A stretch of 64,000 nt of DNA from Amycolatopsis nigrescens CSC17Ta-90 (GCF_000384315.1 NZ_ARVW01000001.1:1373746-1437745); one strand, 5' to 3'; positions 50,619 through 59,133 are shown, counted from the stretch's first letter. Notes: generated from the letters alone by a model not told the origin. Numbers and translations: made by a program.

Positions 50619-52096
50619 ATCGCGTCCCCGACGGAGACCGTGCCGTTCCAGCCGTCCACCACCGCGGACTGTCCTATTTGGTCGTCCGGAATGGACAGGC
50701 CGGCGACGAACGGGATGCCCAGCTCGCGGCAGACGATCGCGACGTGCGACAGCACGCTGCCGTACCGGCTGACCACCCCGTCGGGCAGCACCGCGAGCAC
50801 GTAGTTGCCGTCCACCCGGTCACCGACCACGATCCGGCCCTCTTCGCCGTCGCTCTCCCGCACCAGCGTGCCTTCCGCCCAGCCGGGCGCCAGCGCGTTG
50901 CCCGCGCCGGCCAGCCCGGACGGGGCGGGCCGCACGGCTTCGGCCAGCCCGCGCCGTCGCTGCTGCAGGTCCACCGGATACTCGGTGGCGGCGGCCTCCT
51001 CCAGCTCCTCGCGGCGCTGATCGGTCAGCCGCCGCCGCGCGGTGGGACCCAGCTCGCGCAGCTCGGTCACGCCGAGCAGCGCGGCCTCGTCCGGTTTAGC
51101 GGAGAACGCGCCCATGTCCAGCAGCACCCGGGTGCAGTGCAGCGCGCGCAGCCCGATCTCCTTGGACCGCTCGCGTTCACCGAGCGCGAGGCCGAGCATC
51201 TTCACCGCCTGCTCGTAGACCGGGCCGAGCGCGGTGCCCAGCGGCACCGAAGCCTCGTCGGCGACGATCTCGCCGCTCGCCTTCTCCCGGTTGCCCAGCA
51301 GGGACGCGGCGGCGGACAGCCCGGCGTTCGAGAACCGGCCGAACAGCTCGCTGGCGTCGGCCACCTCGTAGTTGTTCAGCCGGTCCAGGTCGATGGTCAG
51401 CGCACCGGCCCGCGAACTGGCGCCCTGCCCGTCGTCCTTGCGGTGCGCGCTGGCCCGCAGCAGCTCCAGCGCGGTCGCGTCGTTGTACTGGATGCGCAGC
51501 AGCCGCCGGGTCAGCGCGGCCGCCGCGTAGGCGACCGTGGTGGTCCGGATGTGCAGCGCCCACGCTTCGCGACCGGCCTCGATGGCCGCGTCGCAGGCGG
51601 TGCCGGCCTGCCAGCTGCTGCCGGTCTCCACCGCCGCCAGCACCCCGGCCTCGGCCTTGGCCAGCGCGGTGTGCGCGGTGCCGAAGGCGTCGGCGTTGTC
51701 GAACACCAGCCGCAGCGTGCGCGGCAGCCGTAGCGCCGCCCTGGTCTTGCTGGCCTTGGGCCGCCTGGCGATCTCCGGGCCGGGGCCGCCGAGCAGCAGG
51801 TCCCAGATGCCGGCCGGGTCGATCACCCGCAGCTCGTCGATCAGCCGCTCGGTGGTGGTCATGTTGAAGTACGGCCGGAAACCGAAGTAGCTGACGAACC
51901 GCGGCCGCGGCCCGCTCGGCTGCTCGCGGGCGAACTTCCTCGCCGCGGCGCGGAAACCCTGCTCCATCCCGGCGCCGATGATGGACCAGGCCAGCGGGGA
52001 GAGCAGTTCCGGGCAGACCTCGCGGAAGTTGTAACCGCTGTGCACCGCGTCCGCGACGGTGCTCGGCGTGTCGAGGGAGAACGTGGGCAGGCTCAT
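50615..52096 (-). CDS. PEP-utilizing mobile-domain protein: substrate + His domain of a split rifampin-phosphotransferase-like enzyme
   Basis: A 493-aa protein. The last 90 or so residues form a PEP-synthase/PPDK swivelling phosphohistidine domain, with RYGSVLSHVAIVCRELGIPF containing the phospho-acceptor His. The preceding 400 residues have no ATP-grasp domain and match in size the substrate-binding plus His region of rifampin phosphotransferase. The missing ATP-binding part begins at 63873 as a separate gene. The pair would phosphorylate a small molecule with the beta-phosphate of ATP. Its ATG overlaps the upstream stop as TGATG; last gene of the ACP-KS operon. Self-resistance or activation for elimination are both possible. 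Confidence 0.78.
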   Translation of the reverse strand: MSLPTFSLDTPSTVADAVHSGYNFREVCPELLSPLAWSIIGAGMEQGFRAAARKFAREQPSGPRPRFVSYFGFRPYFNMTTTERLIDELRVIDPAGIWDLLLGGPGPEIARRPKASKTRAALRLPRTLRLVFDNADAFGTAHTALAKAEAGVLAAVETGSSWQAGTACDAAIEAGREAWALHIRTTTVAYAAAALTRRLLRIQYNDATALELLRASAHRKDDGQGASSRAGALTIDLDRLNNYEVADASELFGRFSNAGLSAAASLLGNREKASGEIVADEASVPLGTALGPVYEQAVKMLGLALGERERSKEIGLRALHCTRVLLDMGAFSAKPDEAALLGVTELRELGPTARRRLTDQRREELEEAAATEYPVDLQQRRRGLAEAVRPAPSGLAGAGNALAPGWAEGTLVRESDGEEGRIVVGDRVDGNYVLAVLPDGVVSRYGSVLSHVAIVCRELGIPFVAGLSIPDDQIGQSAVVDGWNGTVSVGDAI

Positions 52097-53094
52097 CAGG
52101 GCAGCTCCCGCAGTCGGGCGATCTCCTGGTCCAGGGTGCGGACCAGGTATCCGCGGTCGGCGGGCACGGTGACCCGGCCGGCGTCCACGAGTTCGTTCAG
52201 GCAGGACAGTTCCAGGTCCCAGTGCGCCGTGCAGTAGTCGAAGACCTCGCGCTCCATCGGCAGGTCCAGCCAGTGCGGGCGGACCACCGCGGCCAGCGAC
52301 CTGGCCAGCCCGTGGTGCCGGATCCGCTTCGCCCGCGCCCCGTACTTCACGTTCACCAGGTCCAGGATCTCGGCCAGGGTCGGCGAAGCCGGGTCCACCG
52401 CCCACACCGAGGAACCACCGGTGCCGTGCTTGACCCGGTCCAGCACCACCTGCGCGCAGAAGTCCGAAGGCAGCGACCAGTACCGGTTGGAGCCCATCAC
52501 CGGCAGCGGCCAGCCGGCGAAGAGCACCCGCAGCAGCTCGAACACGGCCTGCGGTTTGGCCGGGCGGGCCAGCTCGTCCGAACCGGCGAGCACGTGCCCG
52601 GCGCGGACGATGTCCACCGGCAGCCCGGACCCGCGGGCCACCCGCTCGCCCTGGATCTTGGCCCACTCGTAGAAGTTGCGCTGCTTGCCGTGATCGGGGT
52701 CGTAATCGCTGCGCATCCGCTGCCGCACGTCCCCGGTCGCCAGCAGGCTGGACACCAGCACCACGTTCTTCAACTGCGTACAGCTCTTGGCGAAGCGAAG
52801 CGCGCCGCGCAACGGCACCACGTGCTCGGACTGGGCCTTGGCCAGCGGCACGGACAGGTCGAAACTGCCCACGCTGACCACCACCGAGGTCACCTCGTCG
52901 GCCAACTGCTCGGCTTCGTCCTCGTCCAGGCCGAGGAAGTTCCGCCTGGCGTCACCGACGTGCACCTTCGCGTGCGCCTCGAGATGCGGGGCCGGACGCC
53001 GGGTCAGGCCGTGCACCTGGAGTCCGTCCGCGGCCGCCGAAGCGCACACCGCCGACCCGACCCAGCCACCGGCTCCAATAACCAGAACACTCAT
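52096..53094 (-). CDS. NAD(P)-dependent epimerase/reductase (extended SDR)
   Basis: A 332-aa extended SDR: VLVIGAGGWVGSAVCASAA (3-21), ARRNFLG, VLVSSLLATGD and YEWAKIQGE (Tyr-x-x-x-Lys, about 143-147). It resembles sugar-epimerase/3-beta-HSD-type reductases. Stop/start overlaps on both sides (ATGA with the 59-aa gene, TGATG with the phosphotransferase gene) put it in the long KS operon. It probably reduces a keto or enoyl intermediate; a second, different reductase lies two genes upstream. Confidence 0.85.
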   Translation of the reverse strand: MSVLVIGAGGWVGSAVCASAAADGLQVHGLTRRPAPHLEAHAKVHVGDARRNFLGLDEDEAEQLADEVTSVVVSVGSFDLSVPLAKAQSEHVVPLRGALRFAKSCTQLKNVVLVSSLLATGDVRQRMRSDYDPDHGKQRNFYEWAKIQGERVARGSGLPVDIVRAGHVLAGSDELARPAKPQAVFELLRVLFAGWPLPVMGSNRYWSLPSDFCAQVVLDRVKHGTGGSSVWAVDPASPTLAEILDLVNVKYGARAKRIRHHGLARSLAAVVRPHWLDLPMEREVFDYCTAHWDLELSCLNELVDAGRVTVPADRGYLVRTLDQEIARLRELP

Positions 53095-53270
53095 GCAGGC
53101 TCCTCCCCCGCGAGTCCACGCGCATCCGCGATCGCGTCGACAGGGCGTGCCTTGGGATGCTCGAGAACAGACCCCAGCAAAGCGCCCTGCCGCCCCGATA
53201 GCGGGGCCTGTCGGCCAGTGCGCGCGCTGTGGTCGTCTTGGGTGCCGCGGCCAAAGTCAACGCTGTTCAT
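53091..53270 (-). CDS. 59-aa hypothetical protein with ATGA overlaps on both sides
   Basis: The short ORF starts at ATG 53268-53270, which overlaps the upstream stop (ATGA), and stops at 53091-53093, overlapping the next start (ATGA). It exactly fills the only gap in a chain of overlapping genes, strong positional evidence that it is translated. The protein starts MNSVDFGRGTQDDHS and ends in a helical acidic stretch (DAIADARGLAGEEPA). No family is recognised; it might be a small regulator, a subunit, or a peptide substrate. Confidence 0.65.
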   Translation of the reverse strand: MNSVDFGRGTQDDHSARTGRQAPLSGRQGALLGSVLEHPKARPVDAIADARGLAGEEPA

Positions 53271-54325
53271 GCAGGCCACCCCGCGTAGTAGGAGTCGAGC
53301 ACCGGGGCCTGGGGCCGGTGCGGCATGCCGAGGGTGCGTACCAGGCTGCGCACGGACACATCGGTGTCCAGCCCGGAACTGCTGAAGACGGTCTTCGACG
53401 CGAAGTAGCGCAGGCCGATCACCGCGGAGTTCTTCGGGCTCTCGTCCAGCCGGTCGGCCTGCTGGGACACCGCGCGCAGCCATTTGGCCGGCATCCGCAC
53501 CGGCCGGGGGAACAGCCTGGTGTCCCCGTGCGTGGCCGCGGCCGCCTCCTTGGCGAACGCCTCCACCAGCGGTGCGGCCGCGCCCTGGCCGATGTTGCGC
53601 ACCACCACGTCCGGCGGAGGATCTGGCAGCTCGGCCAGCGCGCTGAGCATCTTCGCGGCGACCAGGTCGCGCGGGCAGATGTCCAGCCGCGCCCCGGAGG
53701 CGAACGGCAGCACCGGCCACACCCCGGTCTGGATGATCCGGGAGAACGGCACCTTGGTCGCGCCGGAACGCACCCCGGGCACCTCTTCGAAGTCCCCGGA
53801 CAGCGCCGGGATGCGCGCGATCACCGTGGGCACCCCGTGCGCGCGGGCGATCCGCGCCACCGCCCACTCCCCGCGCAGCTTGGTCCGCTCGTACTTGGTG
53901 AGCTTCGGCCGTTCCTCCAGCAGCACCTCGTACACCTCCTCGCCGTGGTCGTAACCGGCGTAGAGCGAACTGGCGTGCACCAGGGTCGCGCCGAGTTTGC
54001 GGGCCAGCTCCGCGGAGTTGGTCGCGCCTTCCACGTTGATCTCCACCAGCCGCGACCACGGCGCCGACCAGGACACGTCACCGGCCAGGTTGATCACCGC
54101 GTCCACCTCGTCGCGCAGCTCGGCCACCAGCTCGTCGGGCAGGCCCCAGTTCGGCCGCCGCACGTCGCCGGGCACCCCGCGCACCTGCGCCCCGGTGCGG
54201 CGCTGCAGGGTCTTGGCCCGGTTGGCCCAGTCGCCACCGCGCAGCAGAGCGACCACGGGCTGGTCGACCTTGCGCAGCAGCGCGGTGCCCAGGAATCCGG
54301 TCGCCCCGGAAACCAGGAGCGTCAT
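53267..54325 (-). CDS. NAD(P)-dependent thioester-reductase-like SDR
   Basis: A 352-aa extended SDR of the male-sterility/thioester-reductase type: LLVSGATGFLGTALLRK (3-19), INLAGDVSWS, VEINVEGATNSAELARK, SSLYAG and YERTKLRGE (Tyr-x-x-x-Lys). Such enzymes release carrier-bound chains as aldehydes or alcohols, or reduce sterols and sugars. Here it lies between FabD and a small ORF with ATGA overlaps on both sides, suggesting reductive release or modification of the acyl chain. Substrate unverified. Confidence 0.82.
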   Translation of the reverse strand: MTLLVSGATGFLGTALLRKVDQPVVALLRGGDWANRAKTLQRRTGAQVRGVPGDVRRPNWGLPDELVAELRDEVDAVINLAGDVSWSAPWSRLVEINVEGATNSAELARKLGATLVHASSLYAGYDHGEEVYEVLLEERPKLTKYERTKLRGEWAVARIARAHGVPTVIARIPALSGDFEEVPGVRSGATKVPFSRIIQTGVWPVLPFASGARLDICPRDLVAAKMLSALAELPDPPPDVVVRNIGQGAAAPLVEAFAKEAAAATHGDTRLFPRPVRMPAKWLRAVSQQADRLDESPKNSAVIGLRYFASKTVFSSSGLDTDVSVRSLVRTLGMPHRPQAPVLDSYYAGWPA

Positions 54326-55254
54326 CGTTGTACCTCCAGCTGGGGCAGCGCGGGCAGCCGCACGAACTTCACGATGTGCTCCCGCCTGCCGAGTTTGTGC
54401 AGGGTCTCGCCGGGCCCGGCGTCCCAGACCCGCTCGATCCCAAGATCGCGGACGCCCTTGGTGGCGTCCAGCCAGCGGACCGGCAGCAGCAGCGCGCGGA
54501 TCAGCAGCTCGCGCAGCTCTTCGGGATCGGTGTGCGGAGCGGCGTCGATGGTGGACACCACGGTGGTCGCGGCCGGCTTGAACGGCACCGCGGTCACCGC
54601 TTCGCGCCACGGCCCGATCGCGTCGGCCATCAGCGGCGAGTGGAAGCTGCCGCCGATCGGCAGCTCCTCGGCCAGCACCTCGAGCTCCCCGGCGATGGCC
54701 ACCGCTTCGCGCGCGGTGCCGGTGTCCCCGGAGAGCACGGTCTGCCGCCGGCCGTTGAGCCCGGCCAGCTCCAGCACCCCGCCGGAACGGGCTATGGCCT
54801 GGCGGCGGATCCACTCGATGCCGTCCAGCCCGGTGCCCATCACCGCGATCATCGAACCCGGCCGCGCGTCCTGCTGGGCGTGGCAGATCTGGCCACGCCG
54901 CTCGGCCAGCGCCAGCCCGTCCCACGGGTCCAGCACCCCGGCCTGCGCCAGCGCGGTCAGCTCGCCGAGGCTGTGCCCGAGCACCGCCGCCGGCGCGGCA
55001 TCCGCACCGAACCGCTCGCTCACCGAAGCCAGCCCGCAGACGTAGGTGGCCGGCTGCGCCATCCTGGTGTCCCGCAGGTCGAGGTCGGCCGGATCGGCCA
55101 GCCCGGACCGCCGCAGGAACGCAGCCACCAGCGGGTGCTCGCGATACCTGGTCAGCGCCTCCACGGTGGCGTCCGGTTTGTTCCCCTGTCCGGGGAACGC
55201 GATCGCCAGACCGGCTGCCGTGTCTGAAGTGTCTACTGTGGACTCTTCGCTCAT
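54322..55254 (-). CDS. fabD: Malonyl-CoA:ACP acyltransferase
   Basis: A 310-aa FabD-like enzyme: IAFPGQGNK (17-25), nucleophile in LGHSLGE (about residue 93), GSFHSPLM with the catalytic His, and an AGPGETLHKLG C-terminal motif. It loads malonyl units on the two discrete ACPs of this cluster. ATGA overlaps with FabG upstream and the reductase downstream place it in the long operon. A dedicated FabD next to KS, KR and ACP genes shows the cluster has its own complete elongation set. Confidence 0.93.
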   Translation of the reverse strand: MSEESTVDTSDTAAGLAIAFPGQGNKPDATVEALTRYREHPLVAAFLRRSGLADPADLDLRDTRMAQPATYVCGLASVSERFGADAAPAAVLGHSLGELTALAQAGVLDPWDGLALAERRGQICHAQQDARPGSMIAVMGTGLDGIEWIRRQAIARSGGVLELAGLNGRRQTVLSGDTGTAREAVAIAGELEVLAEELPIGGSFHSPLMADAIGPWREAVTAVPFKPAATTVVSTIDAAPHTDPEELRELLIRALLLPVRWLDATKGVRDLGIERVWDAGPGETLHKLGRREHIVKFVRLPALPQLEVQR

Positions 55255-55988
55255 GAGATGGAGATCCCGCCGTCGATGGAAAGCACCTGGCCGGTCATGT
55301 ACTCCGCGTCCAGCAGCAGTTCCACACCCTTGGCCACCTCGTCCGGGGTGCCGAGGCGGCGGAACGCGGTGCGCTCCACCAGCCCGGTGCGGATCTCGTC
55401 CGGCACCTCTTCGGTCAGCTCGGTGGCCATCAGGCCGGGCGAAAGGGCGTTCACCGTCACCTTCCGCTTGCCGCACTCCAGCGCCAGCGAACGGGTCAGC
55501 CCCATCACCCCGGCCTTGGACGCCGAGTAGGCGGTTTGGCCCTTGCTGCCGATCAGCCCTGCCGGCGAGACCACGTTGATGATCCGACCCCAGCGCTGCC
55601 GCAGCATGCTCGGCAGCACCGCGCGGCAGGCGTGGAAGGTGCCGATCAGGTTCACGTTGATGGTGCGCGCCCAGTCATCCACCGACTGGGTCGCCATCAG
55701 CCCGTCCATCCGCACCGCGCCGGAGTTGACCAGCACCGAAACCACGCCGAGCTCTTCCTGAACCTGCTCGGCCATCGCCTTGGTGGAATCCCAGTCGGCC
55801 ACGTCGGCCTGCACCACCGTGCTCGGCAGGCTGAGCTCGGCGGCCACCTTGCGGGCCCGGTCCAGGCCGCTGGTGTAGTGCAGCGCCAGCCGGTAACCGC
55901 GCCGGTCCAGCACCCTGGCCACCGCGGCACCGAACGCACCGGAAGCACCGGTGACCAATGCGACCTTGTGCTCGGTGTGGGTGCTCAT
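55251..55988 (-). CDS. fabG: 3-oxoacyl-ACP reductase
   Basis: A 245-aa classical SDR: VTGASGAFGAAVARVLDRRG (13-32), VNSGAV, catalytic Ser (VVSPAG), YSASKAGVMGLTRSLALE and a C-terminal TGQVLSIDGG. It reduces 3-oxoacyl-ACP intermediates with NADPH. It overlaps the KS-like subunit (ATGA) and FabD (ATGA). With the dehydratase at 62920 it would yield enoyl or polyene chains; no separate FabI-type enoyl reductase is seen. Confidence 0.94.
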   Translation of the reverse strand: MSTHTEHKVALVTGASGAFGAAVARVLDRRGYRLALHYTSGLDRARKVAAELSLPSTVVQADVADWDSTKAMAEQVQEELGVVSVLVNSGAVRMDGLMATQSVDDWARTINVNLIGTFHACRAVLPSMLRQRWGRIINVVSPAGLIGSKGQTAYSASKAGVMGLTRSLALECGKRKVTVNALSPGLMATELTEEVPDEIRTGLVERTAFRRLGTPDEVAKGVELLLDAEYMTGQVLSIDGGISIS

Positions 55989-56668
55989 CGAGCCCCCGCG
56001 GTGCTCCGGTCGGCGGAAAGCCAGTGCTCCAGCGCGGCGACCGCGCCGGACGGGCGCGGCACCTCGGCCAGCGCCGCCAGCAGCTCCGGCACGCTGCCGA
56101 GATCACCCGCGCCGGCACCAGCCGGAGCGAGCAGCACCGCGGCCGCGGTGGAGTCCACCGTGTCCGGCAGCGCGTGCACGTCCTGTTCCGCCACATCGAA
56201 GGCGACCAGCAGCGCGCAGTCCGAGCTGCCGTCGGTGATGTGACTGGCCGCCACCGTGGTCATCAGCGCGAGGCTGTCCACGCCGCCGGTGTAGTGCACA
56301 TTGGGGCCGCGGAAGCCGCCGGCGATGGAGAGCTGGCAGATCGGGTTGTTCGGCATCCGCTGCAGATAGTCGCCGACGCCCTTGGGATGCAGGTAGAAGT
56401 CGCTCAGCGCGGCTTCACTCGACTCGGCGGGCTCGGCCGGCTCGGGGGTGTCCGGGTCCCAGCCGCTGACGGTCAGCAGCGCCACCCGGTCCGGCTCGCC
56501 GACCGGCTCCCTCCGGTACAGGCTCAGCCCGGCCACGAAGGGAGCCAGCGACACCCGCTCCAGCAGCCGGTTGATCTTGCGGTGCGCGTTCTCCTTGGCG
56601 TAGCGGCGAAGATCGTCCGGCAGTTCGCCGGGACGGAAGGCGCCGGCCACCCGGATCTGGTCAGTCAT
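55985..56668 (-). CDS. Half-size ketosynthase-like partner (chain-length-factor-like), set 1
   Basis: A 227-aa protein resembling only the N-terminal part of a ketosynthase, of the type found beside KS genes in aryl-polyene-like and reducing type II clusters. Recognisable parts are YLQRMPNNPICQLSIAGGFRGPN and DSLALMTTVAASHITDGSSD, where a ketosynthase would have its active-site Cys; none is present. It probably forms a heterodimer with the KS immediately upstream (3-bp gap) and helps set chain length. A paralogue is at 60399. Confidence 0.82.
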   Translation of the reverse strand: MTDQIRVAGAFRPGELPDDLRRYAKENAHRKINRLLERVSLAPFVAGLSLYRREPVGEPDRVALLTVSGWDPDTPEPAEPAESSEAALSDFYLHPKGVGDYLQRMPNNPICQLSIAGGFRGPNVHYTGGVDSLALMTTVAASHITDGSSDCALLVAFDVAEQDVHALPDTVDSTAAAVLLAPAGAGAGDLGSVPELLAALAEVPRPSGAVAALEHWLSADRSTAGAR

Positions 56669-56671
56669 CGG

Positions 56672-57841
56672 CTAGGCCTTCCCGAGGATCAGCGAGGCGT
56701 TGTGCCCGCCGAAACCGAAGCTGTTGGTGATGATGTGGTTCAGCTCGAGCTCGCGCGCGGCCTTCGGGATGTAGTCCAGGTCGCAGGCCGGGTCCGGCTC
56801 TTCGAGGTTGGCGGTGGGCGGGGCGATGCCGTCGCGCAGCGCCTTCACGCAGAGGATGGTCTCGATCGTGCCCGCCGGTGCCATGGTGTGCCCGAGCACG
56901 CCCTTGGACGAGCTGATCGGCACCTCCTCGGCGGCCTGGCCGAGTGCCTTGCGGATGGCCAGCGTCTCGCACCAGTCGTTGTCCCTGGTGGCGGTGCCGT
57001 GCGCGTTGATGTAGTCGATCTGCGAAGGGTCCAGCTTCGCGTCGGCCAGCGCCCGGCTCATCGCGTAGGACGGCCCGAGCGCGTCCGGCGGGGACGCCAC
57101 CGAGTGGTAGGCGTTCTGCGCGGAACCGAAACCCTCGATCCGTGCCAGCGGGTCGGCCCCGCGGGCGCGGGCGTGCCGCTCGGACTCCAGCACCACGAAA
57201 CCGGCGCCTTCGGCCATCAGGAAGCCGTCGCGGCGCGCGTCGAACGGGGCGCAGGCCTCGGTCGGGGCGCAGTCCCGCACGGTCATCGCGTAGAGCGAGC
57301 AGAAGGAGAAGAAGTCGACCTCACGGAGCATCGAGTCGGCGCCGCCGGCCACCACCACGTCGGCCTGCCCCGACTCGATCAGCTTCACCGCCGAACCGAC
57401 CACCAGCGCGCCACTGGCGCAGGCGCCGTAGACCGAGGAGGCACGGGTCGCGCCGGAGGCGTCCCGCACCGCGTCCACCACGTCCTGCACGTGCGCGAGC
57501 AGCGACCCGTGACCGGGCCGCGGCAGGGTGCGCTCGCCGTGCGTGGAGACCAGCGCCGCGTCGATCCGGTCGGTGTGCGGGGTCAGCCCGGCGTCCGCCA
57601 GCGCCTCGGCGAGCGCGGACTGGCCGAACCTGATCGCCAGCGACTCGTCCACCGGCGCCTCGTGCTCGTAGCCGGGTACCGGGGCGCCGAACTTCGCCGG
57701 GGCCTCGTACAGCGGGAACCGCTCGACCGGGCGGCCGCACGGTTTTCCGTCCACCACGCGCTGCCAGGTGTCCTCGGCGGTCCAGCCACCGGGACTGACC
57801 ACACCGACCCCGGTGATCCAGACGCCCGGGCGCTCAGACAC
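56672..57841 (-). CDS. Beta-ketoacyl-ACP synthase (FabF-type), set 1
   Basis: A 389-aa condensing enzyme with the intact triad: Cys141 in YGACASG, His281 in NAHGTATRDND and His318 in GVLGHTM, plus the C-terminal SFGFGGHNAS. It extends acyl chains on the ACP by decarboxylative condensation with malonyl-ACP. The GTG start overlaps the ACP stop by 8 bp. It forms set 1 with the ACP before it and the half-size partner after it. It is clearly diverged from the KS of set 2 (61088). Confidence 0.95.
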   Translation of the reverse strand: MSERPGVWITGVGVVSPGGWTAEDTWQRVVDGKPCGRPVERFPLYEAPAKFGAPVPGYEHEAPVDESLAIRFGQSALAEALADAGLTPHTDRIDAALVSTHGERTLPRPGHGSLLAHVQDVVDAVRDASGATRASSVYGACASGALVVGSAVKLIESGQADVVVAGGADSMLREVDFFSFCSLYAMTVRDCAPTEACAPFDARRDGFLMAEGAGFVVLESERHARARGADPLARIEGFGSAQNAYHSVASPPDALGPSYAMSRALADAKLDPSQIDYINAHGTATRDNDWCETLAIRKALGQAAEEVPISSSKGVLGHTMAPAGTIETILCVKALRDGIAPPTANLEEPDPACDLDYIPKAARELELNHIITNSFGFGGHNASLILGKA

Positions 57842-58178
57842 CCGCGCCCACCCGTTCGGCGATGAAGTCCACGACGTTGCCCACGGAGAGACGACGGCTC
57901 ACCTCGGCGAGCTGCGAGTCGGACAGACCGCCATCCGAACCCATCTTCTCCGGCAGGAACCTGGCCAGCTCGGTCAGCAGCTGCTTGACCTCACCATCAT
58001 TCACCGAAATACCGAACTCACCCTTGAGCGACAAAATCAACTCCAGCAGATCAAGCGAGTCCGCATCCAGGTCATCGACCAACAGCGAATCCAACTCGAT
58101 GGTATCGGCGTCGATTTCCAAATGCTTCGCCATCTGCACCCGGAGCCGCTCGAAAATCTGCCCGCGTTCCAACGCCAC
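57834..58178 (-). CDS. Acyl carrier protein, set 1
   Basis: A 114-aa carrier with the phosphopantetheine site DLDADSLDLLEL, Ser41. The GTG start (GTGGCGTTGGAA) is conserved with the copy at 62271 and follows a GGGGTGG sequence. The protein is identical to that copy; I count five differences in 345 bp, all silent. First gene of an operon of nine overlapping or nearly abutting genes that runs to 50615. The gap upstream to the PPTase gene (58179-58440) has no gene and probably contains the promoter. Confidence 0.93.
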   Translation of the reverse strand: MALERGQIFERLRVQMAKHLEIDADTIELDSLLVDDLDADSLDLLELILSLKGEFGISVNDGEVKQLLTELARFLPEKMGSDGGLSDSQLAEVSRRLSVGNVVDFIAERVGAGV

Positions 58179-58440
58179 AACGCCACCCCATCCGTCTGGA
58201 GAACCACATTTACTCGACCAACTCAACCACCGTCCGGACGCGACGGACAACAACTCCCGACCGGCCACTCCCACAACCGCACATAGCGATTAACCCGGAG
58301 CCCTCCGTGCGTGCCGGGTCGCACAAGGTGAACGAAAGGAACGTTTTACTGGCAGTTTACTCCCACCCGTTCGCCAACCCGAAAATATTTCCACGCCGAC
58401 GATTCGCAAGAAATTAACCAGAAACGCGGTGTTTCATAAA

Positions 58441-58556
58441 AGTGAGTGTCGTGCACGGTCCTCCGCGCACCCGTCGTCCGCACGTCACCGGCATCCAGCC
58501 GCCGCGAGCCACCCTCCGGGCGGCCCCCGTCAGCTGGATAGTGCACGACCCTCACT
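58441..58556 (-). repeat. Structured intergenic repeat, copy C (116 bp), overlapping the PPTase 3' end
   Basis: Ends AGTGAGTGTCGTGCAC (58441-58456) and GTGCACGACCCTCACT (58541-58556) are inverted repeats with one mismatch. The 19-bp core is on the minus strand at 58505-58523. The right end carries the last eight codons and the TGA of the PPTase gene. It is the only copy in reversed orientation. Confidence 0.85.
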
Positions 58557-59117
58557 CACAACAAGGGCAAGATATGCCCGCTGATGCGGCAGAGAACGTA
58601 CTCGCCAGTCGCGTCCGGCGGCGGTCAGCCGGTCCGGCACCGGATGCAGCCGGCGCGCCAGGCCCTGGCCGGTGGCCTTGGCCAGCGCCTCCCAGCGCAC
58701 CCAGGCCGTCAGGATGTCCGCGTCGCCACCGTCCGCCCGCAGCATCGCGGCGAGCTCGGCGCGGTGGCGGATTTCGCGCGGGCGCTCGATGTCCACCCCC
58801 AGCCGCCGGTTCGCCGCGACCGCGACCGCGACGAACGGCCCGGAGTGGCTGAGACTGTGGAACCAGCGGTCTTCACCGTGCTCGACGGGGTTCGGGTAGC
58901 CGGTGTCGTCCGCGGTGAACGCGAACCTTTCCGGCTCCACACCGGTGCGTTCGGCCAACAGCAGCCTGCGCAGCCCGTGCACCAACACGAAGGATTCTCG
59001 TTTTCCGCCGTGGTAACGCATCGCGCGCGTCCGCTCGCGGTCGTCGAGCAGGTCCAGCGGGGCGGGCCGCTCCCCCGCCTCCGCGGTCCACAGCCACACC
59101 CCCTCCGCCACCTCCAC
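58530..59117 (-). CDS. 4'-phosphopantetheinyl transferase (Sfp type)
   Basis: A 195-aa enzyme that activates ACPs with phosphopantetheine from coenzyme A. Motifs are in canonical order: FHSLSHSGPFVAVAV, LGVDIERPR (Asp109, Glu111, metal ligands) and WVRWEALAKATG (Glu143, Lys147). The last eight residues (SEGRALSS) and the stop are encoded by repeat copy C, so the native C-terminus has probably been replaced. GTG start with GGGGGA upstream. It probably serves the two ACPs of this cluster and perhaps the megasynthase. Confidence 0.93.
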   Translation of the reverse strand: MEVAEGVWLWTAEAGERPAPLDLLDDRERTRAMRYHGGKRESFVLVHGLRRLLLAERTGVEPERFAFTADDTGYPNPVEHGEDRWFHSLSHSGPFVAVAVAANRRLGVDIERPREIRHRAELAAMLRADGGDADILTAWVRWEALAKATGQGLARRLHPVPDRLTAAGRDWRVRSLPHQRAYLALVVSEGRALSS

Positions 59118-59133
59118 CCCGGTCCCCCGCTGG

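Noticed and set aside
58346..58555. A 69-aa minus-strand ORF with HYPADGGRPEGGSRRLDAGD
   Set aside because: It is simply the translation of repeat copy C; the same peptide pattern appears from copy D, so it reflects the repeat core rather than a protein family.
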